Assembly: GCF_003387165.1 (NCBI RefSeq)
Contig: NZ_QUMW01000012.1
Coordinates: 1-64,000, forward strand
From: Jeotgalicoccus halotolerans
Lineage (GTDB): Bacteria; Bacillota; Bacilli; Staphylococcales; Salinicoccaceae
Direction: 5' to 3'
Length of the DNA: 64,000 nucleotides
The position numbers and the translations under genes were made by a program. Positions 55,490 to 64,000 of this stretch are shown here, in pieces; position 1 is the stretch's first letter; the number at the start of each line of letters is the position of its first letter. The notes under the pieces were generated by a model. The model searched no databases and was not told the DNA's origin. It saw only the letters and a program-made list of their open reading frames with translations.

Positions 55490-55909
55490 ATGGACAGAAA
55501 ATTATGGACACGTATTTTTTCCAAGTACGGCAGAACAGAGACAATCGATTTCTATAACAATTTTAAAGAAGCGTTGGACTTCGAAATCATCAGTGAGCCG
55601 AGTGAAGGTCTGGTTATGATGAAGACGAGAGAACATGCGAAAAATTCTTTATTTTATATGGGTGAAGTGCTGATTACTGAAACAAAAATCAGACATGGCT
55701 CAACTGTAGGCACGGGTCTCGTGAAAGGTTCGGATAACGAATTGTCGGAGGCTATGGCTTTTATCGATTTAAGTTTTAAACTGGACAAATTTACAGCGGA
55801 GTTAAATGACATTTTAAAATCACTTAAAAATATTGAGGCAAATGATATTGCAGAAAAAACAGAGAAAATTTTGCAAACTAAAGTCAGCTTCGAAATGATG
55901 AACGACTAG
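55490..55909 (+). CDS. phnG: PhnG, C-P lyase core subunit
   Basis: A 139-aa PhnG. MMKTREHAKNSLFYMGEVLITET and HGSTVGTGLVKGSD are conserved core blocks (cited in parts). With PhnH, I and J it forms the (GHIJ)2 core complex that transfers phosphonate onto ribose triphosphate and breaks the C-P bond. First gene of the operon; AAGGAGG precedes the ATG. Confidence 0.92.
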   Translation: MDRKLWTRIFSKYGRTETIDFYNNFKEALDFEIISEPSEGLVMMKTREHAKNSLFYMGEVLITETKIRHGSTVGTGLVKGSDNELSEAMAFIDLSFKLDKFTAELNDILKSLKNIEANDIAEKTEKILQTKVSFEMMND

Positions 55910-55919
55910 GAGGATAACG

Positions 55920-56480
55920 GTGAATACAATTGTACATACAACACAGCAGGTCTACCGTCAGCTGATCAATGCGGCAAGCCGGCCGGGGCATGTTGAAATA
56001 ATAACTGAAGACGTTAAGAATTATACGGATTTCAGCAATGCGGCACTGCTGACTGCCATGACCTTATTCGATAATGAAATTTCATTTTATTCAGCAGATA
56101 AAACGATGAGCAAAGAATTAAAAGTATTAACCGGCGGTCTTGCGAATATAGATTATTCGTCAGCAGATTTTTTAGTGACTAAAGAAGCAGATTTAAAAGC
56201 GGAGTATTTTAAGGAAGTGATGACAGGTGTGTTAATTTCTCCTGAAAAGTCAGCAACGCTATTAATCGATATAGAAAGTATCGGCAAAGGGCAGGCTTAT
56301 CGCCTCAGCGGTCCCGGTATTAAAGAGTCGACAGATATTCAATTATCTTTCCAGAACAGCTGGTTTGCACTCAGAAATAAAGTCTGCAAAGAGTTTCCGC
56401 TCGGCATTGATTTAATACTGACCGATAAAGAAAATAATACGGTGATCATTCCTAGAACGACAAAAGTGGAGGTGCTTTAA
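55920..56480 (+). CDS. phnH: PhnH, C-P lyase core subunit
   Basis: A 186-aa PhnH: the start VYRQLINAASRPGHVEII, TAMTLFDNEISF and the LSGPGIKES block identify it. It helps transfer the phosphonate to adenosine/ribose as part of the core complex. GTG 55920 follows GGAGGATAAC; the stop directly abuts phnI. Confidence 0.9.
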   Translation: MNTIVHTTQQVYRQLINAASRPGHVEIITEDVKNYTDFSNAALLTAMTLFDNEISFYSADKTMSKELKVLTGGLANIDYSSADFLVTKEADLKAEYFKEVMTGVLISPEKSATLLIDIESIGKGQAYRLSGPGIKESTDIQLSFQNSWFALRNKVCKEFPLGIDLILTDKENNTVIIPRTTKVEVL

Positions 56481-57560
56481 ATGGGTTACGTTGCGGTTAA
56501 AGGCGGCGCACATGCTATCAATAACTCGGTAATTTTATATAAAAACAGACGGCTTGAAGATGGAGCCGACATCGATGTTGAAAATATTAAAACAAATATG
56601 CGCCAGCTGATCAACCAGGTCATGAGCGAAGCGAGTTTTTATGACCGTGATATAGCGGCACTCGCAATCAAGCAGGCGGAAGGAAATATGGAGGAAGCAG
56701 TGTTCCTGATGCGTGCGCATCGTTCGACCTTACCGAGATTATATTATTCAACGGTAACAGACACGAGAGAAATGTTCGTTGAACGCCGCGTGTCTGCGAG
56801 CTTTAAAGACATACCGGGCGGACAGATCCTCGGTGCCACTTCAGACTTCACCCACCGCCTTTTAGATGATTCATTAAAAGAACTGGCAGACGGGCCTCGA
56901 GAATCGGTGGATTGCAAAGAGATTCCGTTTAATTATGACCTCGATAAACTGCCGAAAGTCATCGATTATTTAGAGGAAGAAGGGCTCTTCGTTCGTGAAC
57001 CGGAAAATAATGATGAACCGGACGATATTACGAAAAAGGCGATCGAGTATCCGAGTACGAGAAGTCAGAGACTGCAGGCATTAACCCGCGGCCAGACTGG
57101 TGCAGTGACGTCACTCGGCTATGCTGAAATTCGAGGTTACGGAATTGCTTCCCATCCGAATATAGGAGAATGCCGTGTCGGCCAGCAGCCTGTTCATGTC
57201 GATTTAGATGATGATTACGGCGAGTATTTTATCGGGGATTATGAAGTCACTGAAATAGACGGCTTTATGCCGGACTTAGATGAAGATGATTCGGATGCCG
57301 GTGAAAAAGATCTGATGATTAAAATCGGCTACGGTCTTGTCTTCGGCCAAAATGAAACGAAAGCCATCGCCATGAGCGTATTGGATTACAGTCTCGAGCA
57401 TCCGGAACCGGGTGTCGCTACGAGTGATGATGAATTTGTTTTATATCATATTGATTCAGTTGAATCGACAGGTTTTATTTCACACTTAAAACTGCCGCAC
57501 TACGTTACATTCCAATCAAAACTCGACCGTATGCGTCAGGGCAAGGAGGAAAGACAGTGA
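56481..57560 (+). CDS. phnI: PhnI, C-P lyase nucleosidase subunit
   Basis: A 359-aa PhnI: GYVAVKGGAHAINNS at the start, QGILGATSDF-like GGQILGATSDFTHRLLD, GYAEIRGYGI, and LPHYVTFQSKLDRMR near the end. Length is normal (354 aa in E. coli). It removes the base from the nucleoside triphosphate. It overlaps phnJ by 4 bp. Confidence 0.93.
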   Translation: MGYVAVKGGAHAINNSVILYKNRRLEDGADIDVENIKTNMRQLINQVMSEASFYDRDIAALAIKQAEGNMEEAVFLMRAHRSTLPRLYYSTVTDTREMFVERRVSASFKDIPGGQILGATSDFTHRLLDDSLKELADGPRESVDCKEIPFNYDLDKLPKVIDYLEEEGLFVREPENNDEPDDITKKAIEYPSTRSQRLQALTRGQTGAVTSLGYAEIRGYGIASHPNIGECRVGQQPVHVDLDDDYGEYFIGDYEVTEIDGFMPDLDEDDSDAGEKDLMIKIGYGLVFGQNETKAIAMSVLDYSLEHPEPGVATSDDEFVLYHIDSVESTGFISHLKLPHYVTFQSKLDRMRQGKEERQ

Positions 57561-58408
57561 GTCAGAACTTCGCATTTTTAGATGAACACTCAAAAAAAGA
57601 AATACGCAGAAAAACATTAAAAGCAATCGCAATTCCGGGCTATCAGGTGCCATTTGCGTCACGTGAACTGCCGATTGCCAGAGGATGGGGAACAGGCGGC
57701 CTGCAGCTGACGCTGTCACTCGTCGGCCGGGAAGATATTTTAAAAGTTATCGACCAGGGTTCAGACGAATCCGTCAACGCTGTTAATATCCGCAATTTAA
57801 TACAGAGCACAACAGGCGTAAAAGAAACCATTCATACATCGGAAGCCTCACTGATTCAGTCGCGTCACAGAATCCCGGAAGTTCCGCTGAAGCCTTTTCA
57901 GATTTTAGTGCTGCAGGTGCCGATGCCGGAACCGTTAAGAACCGTTGAAGTCAGCGAGCGCAAAACAAAAATGCTGCACGGTGATAAAGAATACAGCGGC
58001 GCATTTATAAAATTATTTGAGCAGATTATGAAATACGGCCACATTACAGATGATGCCGACTATCCGGTCATGGTAAATGACCGCTATGTTATGGCACCGA
58101 GCCCGATTCCGAGATTTGATAATCCGAAAATGAACTACAACGAAGGACTTATTCTCCTCGGTGCCGGGCGCGAGAAGAAGATTCATGCCGTACCGCCGTA
58201 CACCAAAGTGGAATCACTCGCTTTTGAAGATTATCCATTTGAAGTTGAACAATTTGAAGATAAAGTCTGCCGCGAGTCAGGTTTAACCGGCGTCTACATG
58301 GATGAACTTCAGGACGAGAAAACAGGAGAAACGTACTACCTGACCAACGATACGAGCTACATGCTTGAGAAGCTGAACGAGGAGGCTGTGAACAATGCCG
58401 GCAAATGA
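57557..58408 (+). CDS. phnJ: PhnJ homologue lacking three of four catalytic cysteines
   Basis: A 283-aa PhnJ of near-normal length. The start KAIAIPGYQVPFASRELP keeps the glycyl-radical glycine (Gly28, E. coli Gly32), and SRHRIPEVPL, APSPIPRFDNPK and GAGREKKIHAVPP are intact. PhnJ is normally a radical-SAM enzyme with Cys241, 244, 266 and 272. An ungapped alignment gives Cys238, Ser241, Thr263 and Met269 here, so only the first cysteine remains, and it is the only cysteine in the protein. The cluster cannot form in the usual way. The rest of the operon is intact. Confidence 0.93.
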   Translation: MSQNFAFLDEHSKKEIRRKTLKAIAIPGYQVPFASRELPIARGWGTGGLQLTLSLVGREDILKVIDQGSDESVNAVNIRNLIQSTTGVKETIHTSEASLIQSRHRIPEVPLKPFQILVLQVPMPEPLRTVEVSERKTKMLHGDKEYSGAFIKLFEQIMKYGHITDDADYPVMVNDRYVMAPSPIPRFDNPKMNYNEGLILLGAGREKKIHAVPPYTKVESLAFEDYPFEVEQFEDKVCRESGLTGVYMDELQDEKTGETYYLTNDTSYMLEKLNEEAVNNAGK

Positions 58409-59237
58409 TGAAGTTGTATTGTCATTGAGAGATTTATCGAAAAAATTTGGCAGCGGCTGTGACTATTGCAGGGGAACTGATGCCGAACTGCAAAAAAATA
58501 TGTGTCCTGAATGCCATACAGTGTATGCAGTGAGGAACGCGTCACTCGACTTGTATAAAGGTGAAATTCTCGGCATTGTCGGTGAGAGCGGCAGCGGGAA
58601 AAGCACTTTAATGAAGACGCTGTACTTTGATCAGGAAGCGACTGGCGGTGAATATATACTGCCAGGTGACGCGAGCATTGAAGGCAATGCCTGCGACGTC
58701 TCCAGCCAGAAAAAGAGACAGATCCGGAACGAACAGCTCGGTATGGTGTATCAGAACCCGCTTCAGGGTTTAAAGATGGATTTTTCATCGGTGACCAATA
58801 TTGCAGAAAAACTGATTGCGAGCGGAAACCGCAACGTCGGGCAGATGACAGACCGGGCAGATCACTTCCTTGAGAAAGTTAACATTGCGCTCAGCCGTAA
58901 ATACGAAGCACCGAAAAATTTCTCCGGCGGTATGCAGCAGCGCGTGCAAATCGCTAAGGCGCTGTCGAATTACCCGCCGATATTATTGCTGGATGAAGTT
59001 ACAACCGGGCTCGACTTATCAGTGCAGGCAGATGTGCTGGAATTAATTAAAGAAATTCAGCGCGACATGGGTGTCAGTATGATTGTCGTATCTCACGACC
59101 TTGCGATTATCCGCATGCTCTGTGACCGGACCATAGTTATGCTTGACGGGCGGGTCATCGAGCACGGAATTACCGATCAGATTCTGGAAGACCCGCAGCA
59201 TAAATATACTCAGCAGTTAGTTTACTCAATCTTATAA
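58395..59237 (+). CDS. phnK: PhnK, C-P lyase accessory ATPase with a four-cysteine insert
   Basis: A 280-aa ABC ATPase: Walker A GESGSGKST, signature FSGGMQQRVQ, Walker B ILLLDEVTTGLD, H-loop SHDLA. Between the first strand and Walker A it has an insert with C22-x2-C25-x11-C37-x2-C40, a zinc-ribbon or cluster-type motif that E. coli PhnK lacks, though I believe other bacterial PhnK proteins carry a similar one. PhnK docks on PhnJ in the core complex. It overlaps phnJ by 14 bp. Confidence 0.92.
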   Translation: MPANDEVVLSLRDLSKKFGSGCDYCRGTDAELQKNMCPECHTVYAVRNASLDLYKGEILGIVGESGSGKSTLMKTLYFDQEATGGEYILPGDASIEGNACDVSSQKKRQIRNEQLGMVYQNPLQGLKMDFSSVTNIAEKLIASGNRNVGQMTDRADHFLEKVNIALSRKYEAPKNFSGGMQQRVQIAKALSNYPPILLLDEVTTGLDLSVQADVLELIKEIQRDMGVSMIVVSHDLAIIRMLCDRTIVMLDGRVIEHGITDQILEDPQHKYTQQLVYSIL

Positions 59238-59250
59238 GAGGTGACAAGTT

Positions 59251-60426
59251 TTGATTATTATAAACAGCAGCGTCATAACAGAGACAGAAATTTTAGAAAA
59301 TCATGCAGTCGTGGTTGAAGGTGACACAATTAAAACAATTGTCCCGACGGCAGAGGCGGATACTGAAGGTCACCAGAGAGTTATCGACGCTAAAGGCGGT
59401 TATGTGACTGCAGGATTTATCGATATTCATTCCGACTATATTGAAGGCATTATTGCACCGCGTCCGACGACAGTGATGGATTTTAATATCGGTATAAAAG
59501 AGTCGGAAAGAATTTTAAGCTCGCACGGCATTACAACAATGTTCCATTCTTTATCGATATATAAACAGGATTTATTCGGACACAAACCGGTCAGGCAGCC
59601 GGATAATGTGAATAAACTGATTCATGCAATCCACCGCACGCATTCTGAGAAACACTTAATCCGTCACCGTCTGCATGCGCGTTTTGAGCTAGATTCACTC
59701 GGCATGGTCAGCACCATCAAAGACCATATTGAAAAAGGGCGTGTCCATCTCCTGAGTTTTATGGATCACACACCCGGTCAGGGACAGTACCGCGATATTG
59801 AAAAGTACCGTCATACGATGAAAGGCTACCAGGATCTTTCTGATGAAGAAATTAATAAACAGATTGAAAATAAAAAAGAAATGAACAGACTGTCAGTTGA
59901 AGAAATGGAAACGATGTCAGAACTGGCACGTTCAAAAGGCATCGCAGTGGCATCTCATGACGATGATGCAACAGAGAAAATTGATTTTAATGAAACGCTG
60001 GCAACGACGATCAGCGAATTTCCAATCACGATGGAAGTTGCAAAATACGCTCACGGCAAGGGCATGTATACGCTCGCCGGAGCGCCTAACATTATGCTCG
60101 GCGGTTCGCACTCGGGTAATTTAAACGCAAAAGATGCAATTATGGAAGGGTGCGTATCCATTCTCTGCAGCGACTATTACCCGCCTGCCATGCTTCACTC
60201 TGTATTTAAGTTAAACAAAGAAGCAGGCTATCCGCTCGTTGACGGTTTCAAACTAATTACGCTGAATCCAGCCCAAGCAGTGCAGATGGACGATGAAATT
60301 GGTTCGGTTGCACCAGGTAAAAAAGCGGATTTAAACGTCATAAGAATTTTTGACGATTATCCGACTATTACAGAATGTATTGTTAACGGAAAAATTGTCA
60401 GCCAGTACCACTACCGGATAGATTAG
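59251..60426 (+). CDS. phnM: PhnM, phosphonate triphosphate pyrophosphohydrolase
   Basis: A 391-aa amidohydrolase-superfamily PhnM: GFIDIHSDYIEGIIAPRPT carries the first metal ligands, LLSFMDHTPGQGQYRD the lysine/histidine region, VASHDDDA the later ligands and GGSHSGNLNAKDA and CSDYYPPAML the end. It releases pyrophosphate from the phosphonoribosyl triphosphate. TTG 59251 follows AAGAGGTGAC. The order phnK-phnM-phnL differs from E. coli. Confidence 0.93.
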   Translation: MIIINSSVITETEILENHAVVVEGDTIKTIVPTAEADTEGHQRVIDAKGGYVTAGFIDIHSDYIEGIIAPRPTTVMDFNIGIKESERILSSHGITTMFHSLSIYKQDLFGHKPVRQPDNVNKLIHAIHRTHSEKHLIRHRLHARFELDSLGMVSTIKDHIEKGRVHLLSFMDHTPGQGQYRDIEKYRHTMKGYQDLSDEEINKQIENKKEMNRLSVEEMETMSELARSKGIAVASHDDDATEKIDFNETLATTISEFPITMEVAKYAHGKGMYTLAGAPNIMLGGSHSGNLNAKDAIMEGCVSILCSDYYPPAMLHSVFKLNKEAGYPLVDGFKLITLNPAQAVQMDDEIGSVAPGKKADLNVIRIFDDYPTITECIVNGKIVSQYHYRID

Positions 60427-60436
60427 GAGGATAACT

Positions 60437-61135
60437 ATGATTAAAATAAATGATTTCAGCAAATCATTCACCATTCACCATCTGAATCAGACAAGAGAAG
60501 CAGTCAGCGGGGTATCGTTCGATGTAGAAAAAGGCGAGTTTCTCGGTATTGTCGGCGAAAGCGGCAGCGGTAAATCGACTATATTAAAAAGTATTTACGG
60601 CACTTATAAACCGACAGCAGGTACTGTGAATTACGATTCCGAGAATTTCGGCTCCGTCGATCTGCATAATATATCAGACAGAGCACTGATTAAACTGCGC
60701 ACGAAAGAAATCGGCTATGTATCTCAATTTTTAAAAGTTATGCCGCGTACAACAACGCTTGAGCTTGTTATTAATTCAATGCTTGAAATGGGCGTCGATA
60801 AAGACAGCGCCGCGGTAAAAGCTGAAGAAACACTCAGACACTTCGATATTCCAGAAGCACTGTGGCATAACTATCCAAACACTTTCAGCGGCGGGGAGAA
60901 ACTGCGTTTAAATATCGCATGTGCAGTCGTTAAAAACCCGCGTCTTCTGCTGCTCGATGAGCCTACAGCATCGCTTGATGAGAAATCGAAACTAAAAGTC
61001 AGGGAAACAATCTCAAAACTGATCGATAATGGTACAACTTTGATTGGCATTTTTCACGATCTGGAATTTATGGACGGCTTATGCACAAAAGTATATGACA
61101 TGAGTACGAAAATGCTCGAGGAGCGTGCGGTATGA
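60437..61135 (+). CDS. phnL: PhnL, C-P lyase accessory ATPase
   Basis: A 232-aa ABC ATPase: Walker A GESGSGKST, Q-loop GYVSQFLKVMPRT, signature FSGGEKLRLN, Walker B LLLLDEPTASLD. PhnL dimerises on PhnK in the C-P lyase complex. TAGGAGGATAAC precedes the ATG; its last codons overlap the next gene (GTATGA). Confidence 0.93.
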   Translation: MIKINDFSKSFTIHHLNQTREAVSGVSFDVEKGEFLGIVGESGSGKSTILKSIYGTYKPTAGTVNYDSENFGSVDLHNISDRALIKLRTKEIGYVSQFLKVMPRTTTLELVINSMLEMGVDKDSAAVKAEETLRHFDIPEALWHNYPNTFSGGEKLRLNIACAVVKNPRLLLLDEPTASLDEKSKLKVRETISKLIDNGTTLIGIFHDLEFMDGLCTKVYDMSTKMLEERAV

Positions 61136-61950
61136 CGGAAAAAATAGATCTGCATGTGCACAGCAGCTTTTCCGATGGTAAAGATAGTGTAAATAAAGTG
61201 CTGAATCTGGCAAAAGAAAGAGATGTTAAAATGTTAAGCTTCGTCGATCACGACACAAATCTGACATATAATGAAGCGTTACCATATGCAAAACGTCTCG
61301 GTATCGACTTAATTCCGGGCATAGAAATCTCAGCTTACGATTTTAAACGCAGGAGAAAAGTACACGTTTTGGGATATAACTATGATTTGGATGCAACGAA
61401 TATTAAAAAATTAACGGAGCCTTTACAAACGAGGCGTCATCAGCATTCTTTGGAACAAATTAAAAAAATTGAAGATTACGGTATTGATATAGATATGGAT
61501 GAAGTCAAAAAAACCGTTGGACCGGCCGGTATCATATATAAGCAGCATATTATGCACGCAATATGCGATGACCATTACACTTGCCCGAAATATACAACCA
61601 AGTACCGTACTCTCTTTAAGAACAACGGTCCTGCTGCAGGAGATATAGAGTATATCGACTATATCGCAGCGTTGAAAGCAATTAAACAGGACAGGGGCCT
61701 CGCGGTCATTGCTCATCCCGGTCAGCTGCACAGTTATGAACTGATTGAGGATAACTATGAACTAATCGACGGAATAGAAAAATATCATCCGGATCACGGT
61801 CCCACTGATTATGAAAAAATCGATGCTGTGTGTGAGAAATATGACCTGTTCATTACAGGAGGGTCAGATTATCACGGAGATTTCGGAGCAACTGATGAGA
61901 TTGGTATAGACAGCGGATTATTAAAGGAAACAGCCCAATTATTTAGATAG
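61132..61950 (+). CDS. PHP-domain phosphoesterase, likely PhnPP
   Basis: A 272-aa polymerase-and-histidinol-phosphatase-fold protein: KIDLHVHSSFSDG, FVDHDT, PGIEISAY, VIAHPGQ and GSDYHGD supply the metal ligands in order. No phnP is seen, and PHP proteins in this position (PhnPP) open and remove phosphate from the ribose cyclic phosphate left by PhnJ. Its place inside the operon makes this role likely, not proven. Confidence 0.82.
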   Translation: MTEKIDLHVHSSFSDGKDSVNKVLNLAKERDVKMLSFVDHDTNLTYNEALPYAKRLGIDLIPGIEISAYDFKRRRKVHVLGYNYDLDATNIKKLTEPLQTRRHQHSLEQIKKIEDYGIDIDMDEVKKTVGPAGIIYKQHIMHAICDDHYTCPKYTTKYRTLFKNNGPAAGDIEYIDYIAALKAIKQDRGLAVIAHPGQLHSYELIEDNYELIDGIEKYHPDHGPTDYEKIDAVCEKYDLFITGGSDYHGDFGATDEIGIDSGLLKETAQLFR

Positions 61951-62044
61951 TATAAACATGTGTTAAATAGACGTAAAGTGCATTTACTTGCCTTCTAAAA
62001 TCATTTTAAATTAATCATGTAAATAAAACTTAAGGAGTTTGAAA

Positions 62045-63112
62045 ATGAAAAAGTTAATGAATGTTTTTCTTGGTTCAGCTTTTGTTTTAGCGCTTGCAGC
62101 ATGCGGCGGAGAAGGAGATACACAGACAGAAGACGGTTCTGCAGATGCTGCTTCGAGCAGTGATGAGCCTCTAAGTGTCGTCTGGTATCCGAACGAATCC
62201 GGCAATGAGCTTGCTGATGCACGCGAAGAAATTGGAGCGATTTTAGAAGAAGCGACAGGCAGAGAAGTAGAACATGAACTGACTACAGACTATGCAATAG
62301 CCATCGAGAGCATTGTTAATGATAATGCAGACCTCGCATTTACAGGTGCAGAAGGATACATACAGGCTAAGGAACGCAATGACAATATCGAACCATTGGC
62401 GGTGCCGTCAGGACCGTCAGGAACTGAAGAAGATGCTTTATACTACAGCTGGTTCGCTACTAAAGTCGATAACATGGAAAAATATGAAACAGGCGAAGGC
62501 GAATACTCAATTGAAGAATTCCCGGGAAGCAACTTTTCATTTGTCTCAACTTCATCAACATCTGGTTTCAGAGTACCAACGTCTACGATTTTAAATGAAT
62601 TTACTGAAACTGAAGAATATGCAGACTTAACAGAAGAAGATTTAGCTGAAAGCGGACGTTTCTTTGAGCAGGTAATGTTCGGTAACACTCATCAGGGCTC
62701 TGCAGTCAACTTAATTAACGAGAGAGCAGATGTTGCAGCTTTCTGTGACACTTGTGTTGAGAACTACGTAGAACTTGCAGAAGGCGAAGAAAATACAGCA
62801 GGTGCGATTTACGAAGTATCTGAAGGTGCAGCAGACCCATTCTCCAATCTTGCTGGAGAGCAATTTGGAATCATCTCGGCAACACCGGTACTGAACGCAC
62901 CGTTTATTGGTAACGTAAGCACTTTAGGTGAAGAAACATTCAATGAAATTCAGGAAGTTCTTGCTTCTGATGAAGTTGCAAATAACGAAAAGATTTTCGT
63001 TCCTGAAGATGCAGAAGAAGGCGGATTATTTACCAAGTCAGCGGACGAGCGTTTTGTAGTTGTTGAAGATGAGTGGTTCAACCCGATTAGAGAACTCAAC
63101 TCAGGAAACTAA
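62045..63112 (+). CDS. phnD: PhnD, phosphonate-binding lipoprotein
   Basis: A 355-aa periplasmic-type binding protein tethered by a lipid: MKKLMNVFLGSAFVLALAAC with the lipobox LAAC (Cys20). LSVVWYPNESGNELADAREE begins the mature fold, and SNFSFVSTSSTSGFRVPT binds the phosphonate. ATG 62045 follows AAGGAGTTTG; TTG 62039 is an alternative. It should feed the ABC importer whose ATPase follows. Confidence 0.92.
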   Translation: MKKLMNVFLGSAFVLALAACGGEGDTQTEDGSADAASSSDEPLSVVWYPNESGNELADAREEIGAILEEATGREVEHELTTDYAIAIESIVNDNADLAFTGAEGYIQAKERNDNIEPLAVPSGPSGTEEDALYYSWFATKVDNMEKYETGEGEYSIEEFPGSNFSFVSTSSTSGFRVPTSTILNEFTETEEYADLTEEDLAESGRFFEQVMFGNTHQGSAVNLINERADVAAFCDTCVENYVELAEGEENTAGAIYEVSEGAADPFSNLAGEQFGIISATPVLNAPFIGNVSTLGEETFNEIQEVLASDEVANNEKIFVPEDAEEGGLFTKSADERFVVVEDEWFNPIRELNSGN

Positions 63113-63159
63113 ATTGAAAATTTAAACCGGCATCCAGCGATATAAAATTTATTCATCTG

Positions 63160-63182
63160 AGAGGGGACTTCCCCTCTTTTTA
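63160..63182 (+). terminator. Hairpin between phnD and phnC
   Basis: AGAGGGG-actt-CCCCTCT then TTTTT, likely lowering phnC expression relative to the binding protein. Confidence 0.65.
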
Positions 63183-63199
63183 ATTAGGAGGCATCTTCC

Positions 63200-64000
63200 A
63201 TGGCGGTGGAACATAAAACAAAAGAAGTAACAAAAAATAGAACAGATTTTAACAAGAAGGAAACAGATGGAGTACTGATCTCTTTTGATGAAGATATAGA
63301 AGTTACAGGTAACGAAGTCGAAACCGCATCGAAAAAAGAGCTTAAAGAAATGCCTGTAATCATGTCGATTGAAAATCTGAATAAGGAATACTCAAAAGGC
63401 AAGTCGGTGCTTAAAGAAATTAATTTCAATATTAAGCAGGGTGAATTATTGTCGATTATCGGTCCGTCCGGTGCCGGGAAGTCTACGTTACTTCGTTCGA
63501 TAAACCGCATGATAGAGCCGACGTCGGGTGAGATTACGTTCGATGGCAAAAACATTACCAGTGTTAAAGGAAAAGAATTGAGACATATGAGAACGAATAT
63601 TGGGATGATCTTCCAGCATTATAATCTGGTCGACCGTTTGTCGGTCTTTGAAAATGTGATGCACGGCACCTTAGGTTATAAAAATAGCCTGCAGGGCATT
63701 TTCTCAATGTATACAGAATCAGAGAAAGAGGAAGCCCTCGATATTATTACGGAACTGGGTATTCAGGACCACATTTACAAGCGCTGTGATGAGCTGTCTG
63801 GCGGTCAGAAGCAGCGTGTCGGTATCGCACGTGCCCTAGTGCAAAAACCTAAAATTATTCTCTGTGACGAGCCGATAGCTTCACTGGATCCGAGTTCTTC
63901 AAGAGTAATTATGGATCATCTCAGAAAAATATGCAGTGAAAAAGGCATTACGGTAATCGTTAATCTGCATCAGGTGGATGTAGCTAAAAATTACTCGGAC
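63200..64000 (+). CDS. phnC: PhnC, phosphonate importer ATPase, partial
   Basis: Open to the window's end (267 codons). It begins at ATG 63200 after TAGGAGG with about 53 charged residues not found in typical PhnC, then the ABC domain: IENLNKEYSKGKSVLKEINF, Walker A GPSGAGKST, Q-loop IFQHYNLVDRLS, signature LSGGQKQRVG, Walker B IILCDEPIASLD, H-loop NLHQVDV. A conventional start would be ATG 63362, but it has no ribosome binding site. Confidence 0.92.
   Translation, partial: MAVEHKTKEVTKNRTDFNKKETDGVLISFDEDIEVTGNEVETASKKELKEMPVIMSIENLNKEYSKGKSVLKEINFNIKQGELLSIIGPSGAGKSTLLRSINRMIEPTSGEITFDGKNITSVKGKELRHMRTNIGMIFQHYNLVDRLSVFENVMHGTLGYKNSLQGIFSMYTESEKEEALDIITELGIQDHIYKRCDELSGGQKQRVGIARALVQKPKIILCDEPIASLDPSSSRVIMDHLRKICSEKGITVIVNLHQVDVAKNYSD

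Overview
The window is low-GC Gram-positive (Firmicutes) chromosome. The order of the tsaE-tsaB-rimI-tsaD, rex, CPBP protease (mroQ-like) and CIRCE-groES-groEL genes, together with luxS, points to the Staphylococcaceae. The C-P lyase operon and Tat genes suggest a Jeotgalicoccus/Salinicoccus-like genus rather than Staphylococcus itself; this assignment is inference from synteny, not from a database search.

Layout. Bases 1-94 are the 3' end of a 5S rRNA. Bases 206-2738 hold the tRNA t6A operon. An attenuator with a 12-residue leader peptide precedes a resistance-type ABC-F gene (2777-4465). Then come small metabolic genes, a cluster of DnaA-box-like sites (6050-6190), a second ABC-F protein, rex, tatA-tatC, a GH32 homologue that has lost its nucleophile, an RpiR regulator, an acidic LPNTG surface protein, a tartrate/malate dehydrogenase, an oligoendopeptidase, LemA/TPM proteins, four 41-bp tandem repeats, and the groESL operon (18.6-21.6 kb). 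Bases 21.7-38.2 kb carry RidA, queT with a preQ1-I riboswitch, NRDE and RluA genes, a phospholipase-D-like protein, nicotinamidase, aldolase, an aldo/keto reductase, a linearmycin-type ABC transporter with a divergent two-component system, a nucleoside-salvage operon and luxS.

Bases 39240-53420 are a mobile island of about 14.2 kb inserted into pbuX, the xanthine permease gene that follows xpt. A large serine recombinase lies at the left end. Joining the two flanks at a shared ATA restores a continuous 428-residue permease, so the attachment sites can be placed almost to the base. The island differs sharply from the host: it is rich in GCAG and TCGA, almost devoid of GATC (two sites by eye), encodes an ArdA-type antirestriction domain on a larger protein, and otherwise holds small phage-like genes (several HTH proteins, a terminase-small-subunit-like protein, a sigma-region-4 protein, an HNH protein) and membrane-anchored proteins of unknown function. 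A nearly identical 22-bp element overlaps both the integrase promoter and the promoter of the ardA operon, suggesting one regulator controls both.

Bases 54605-64000 are a phosphonate utilisation locus: a GntR regulator, phnG-H-I-J-K-M-L, a PHP-type phosphoesterase in place of phnP, phnD, and phnC running off the window. The gene set looks complete, but PhnJ lacks three of the four cysteines that hold its iron-sulfur cluster and generate the thiyl radical, while Gly32 and the rest of the fold are kept. The island and the altered PhnJ are the two most notable items.
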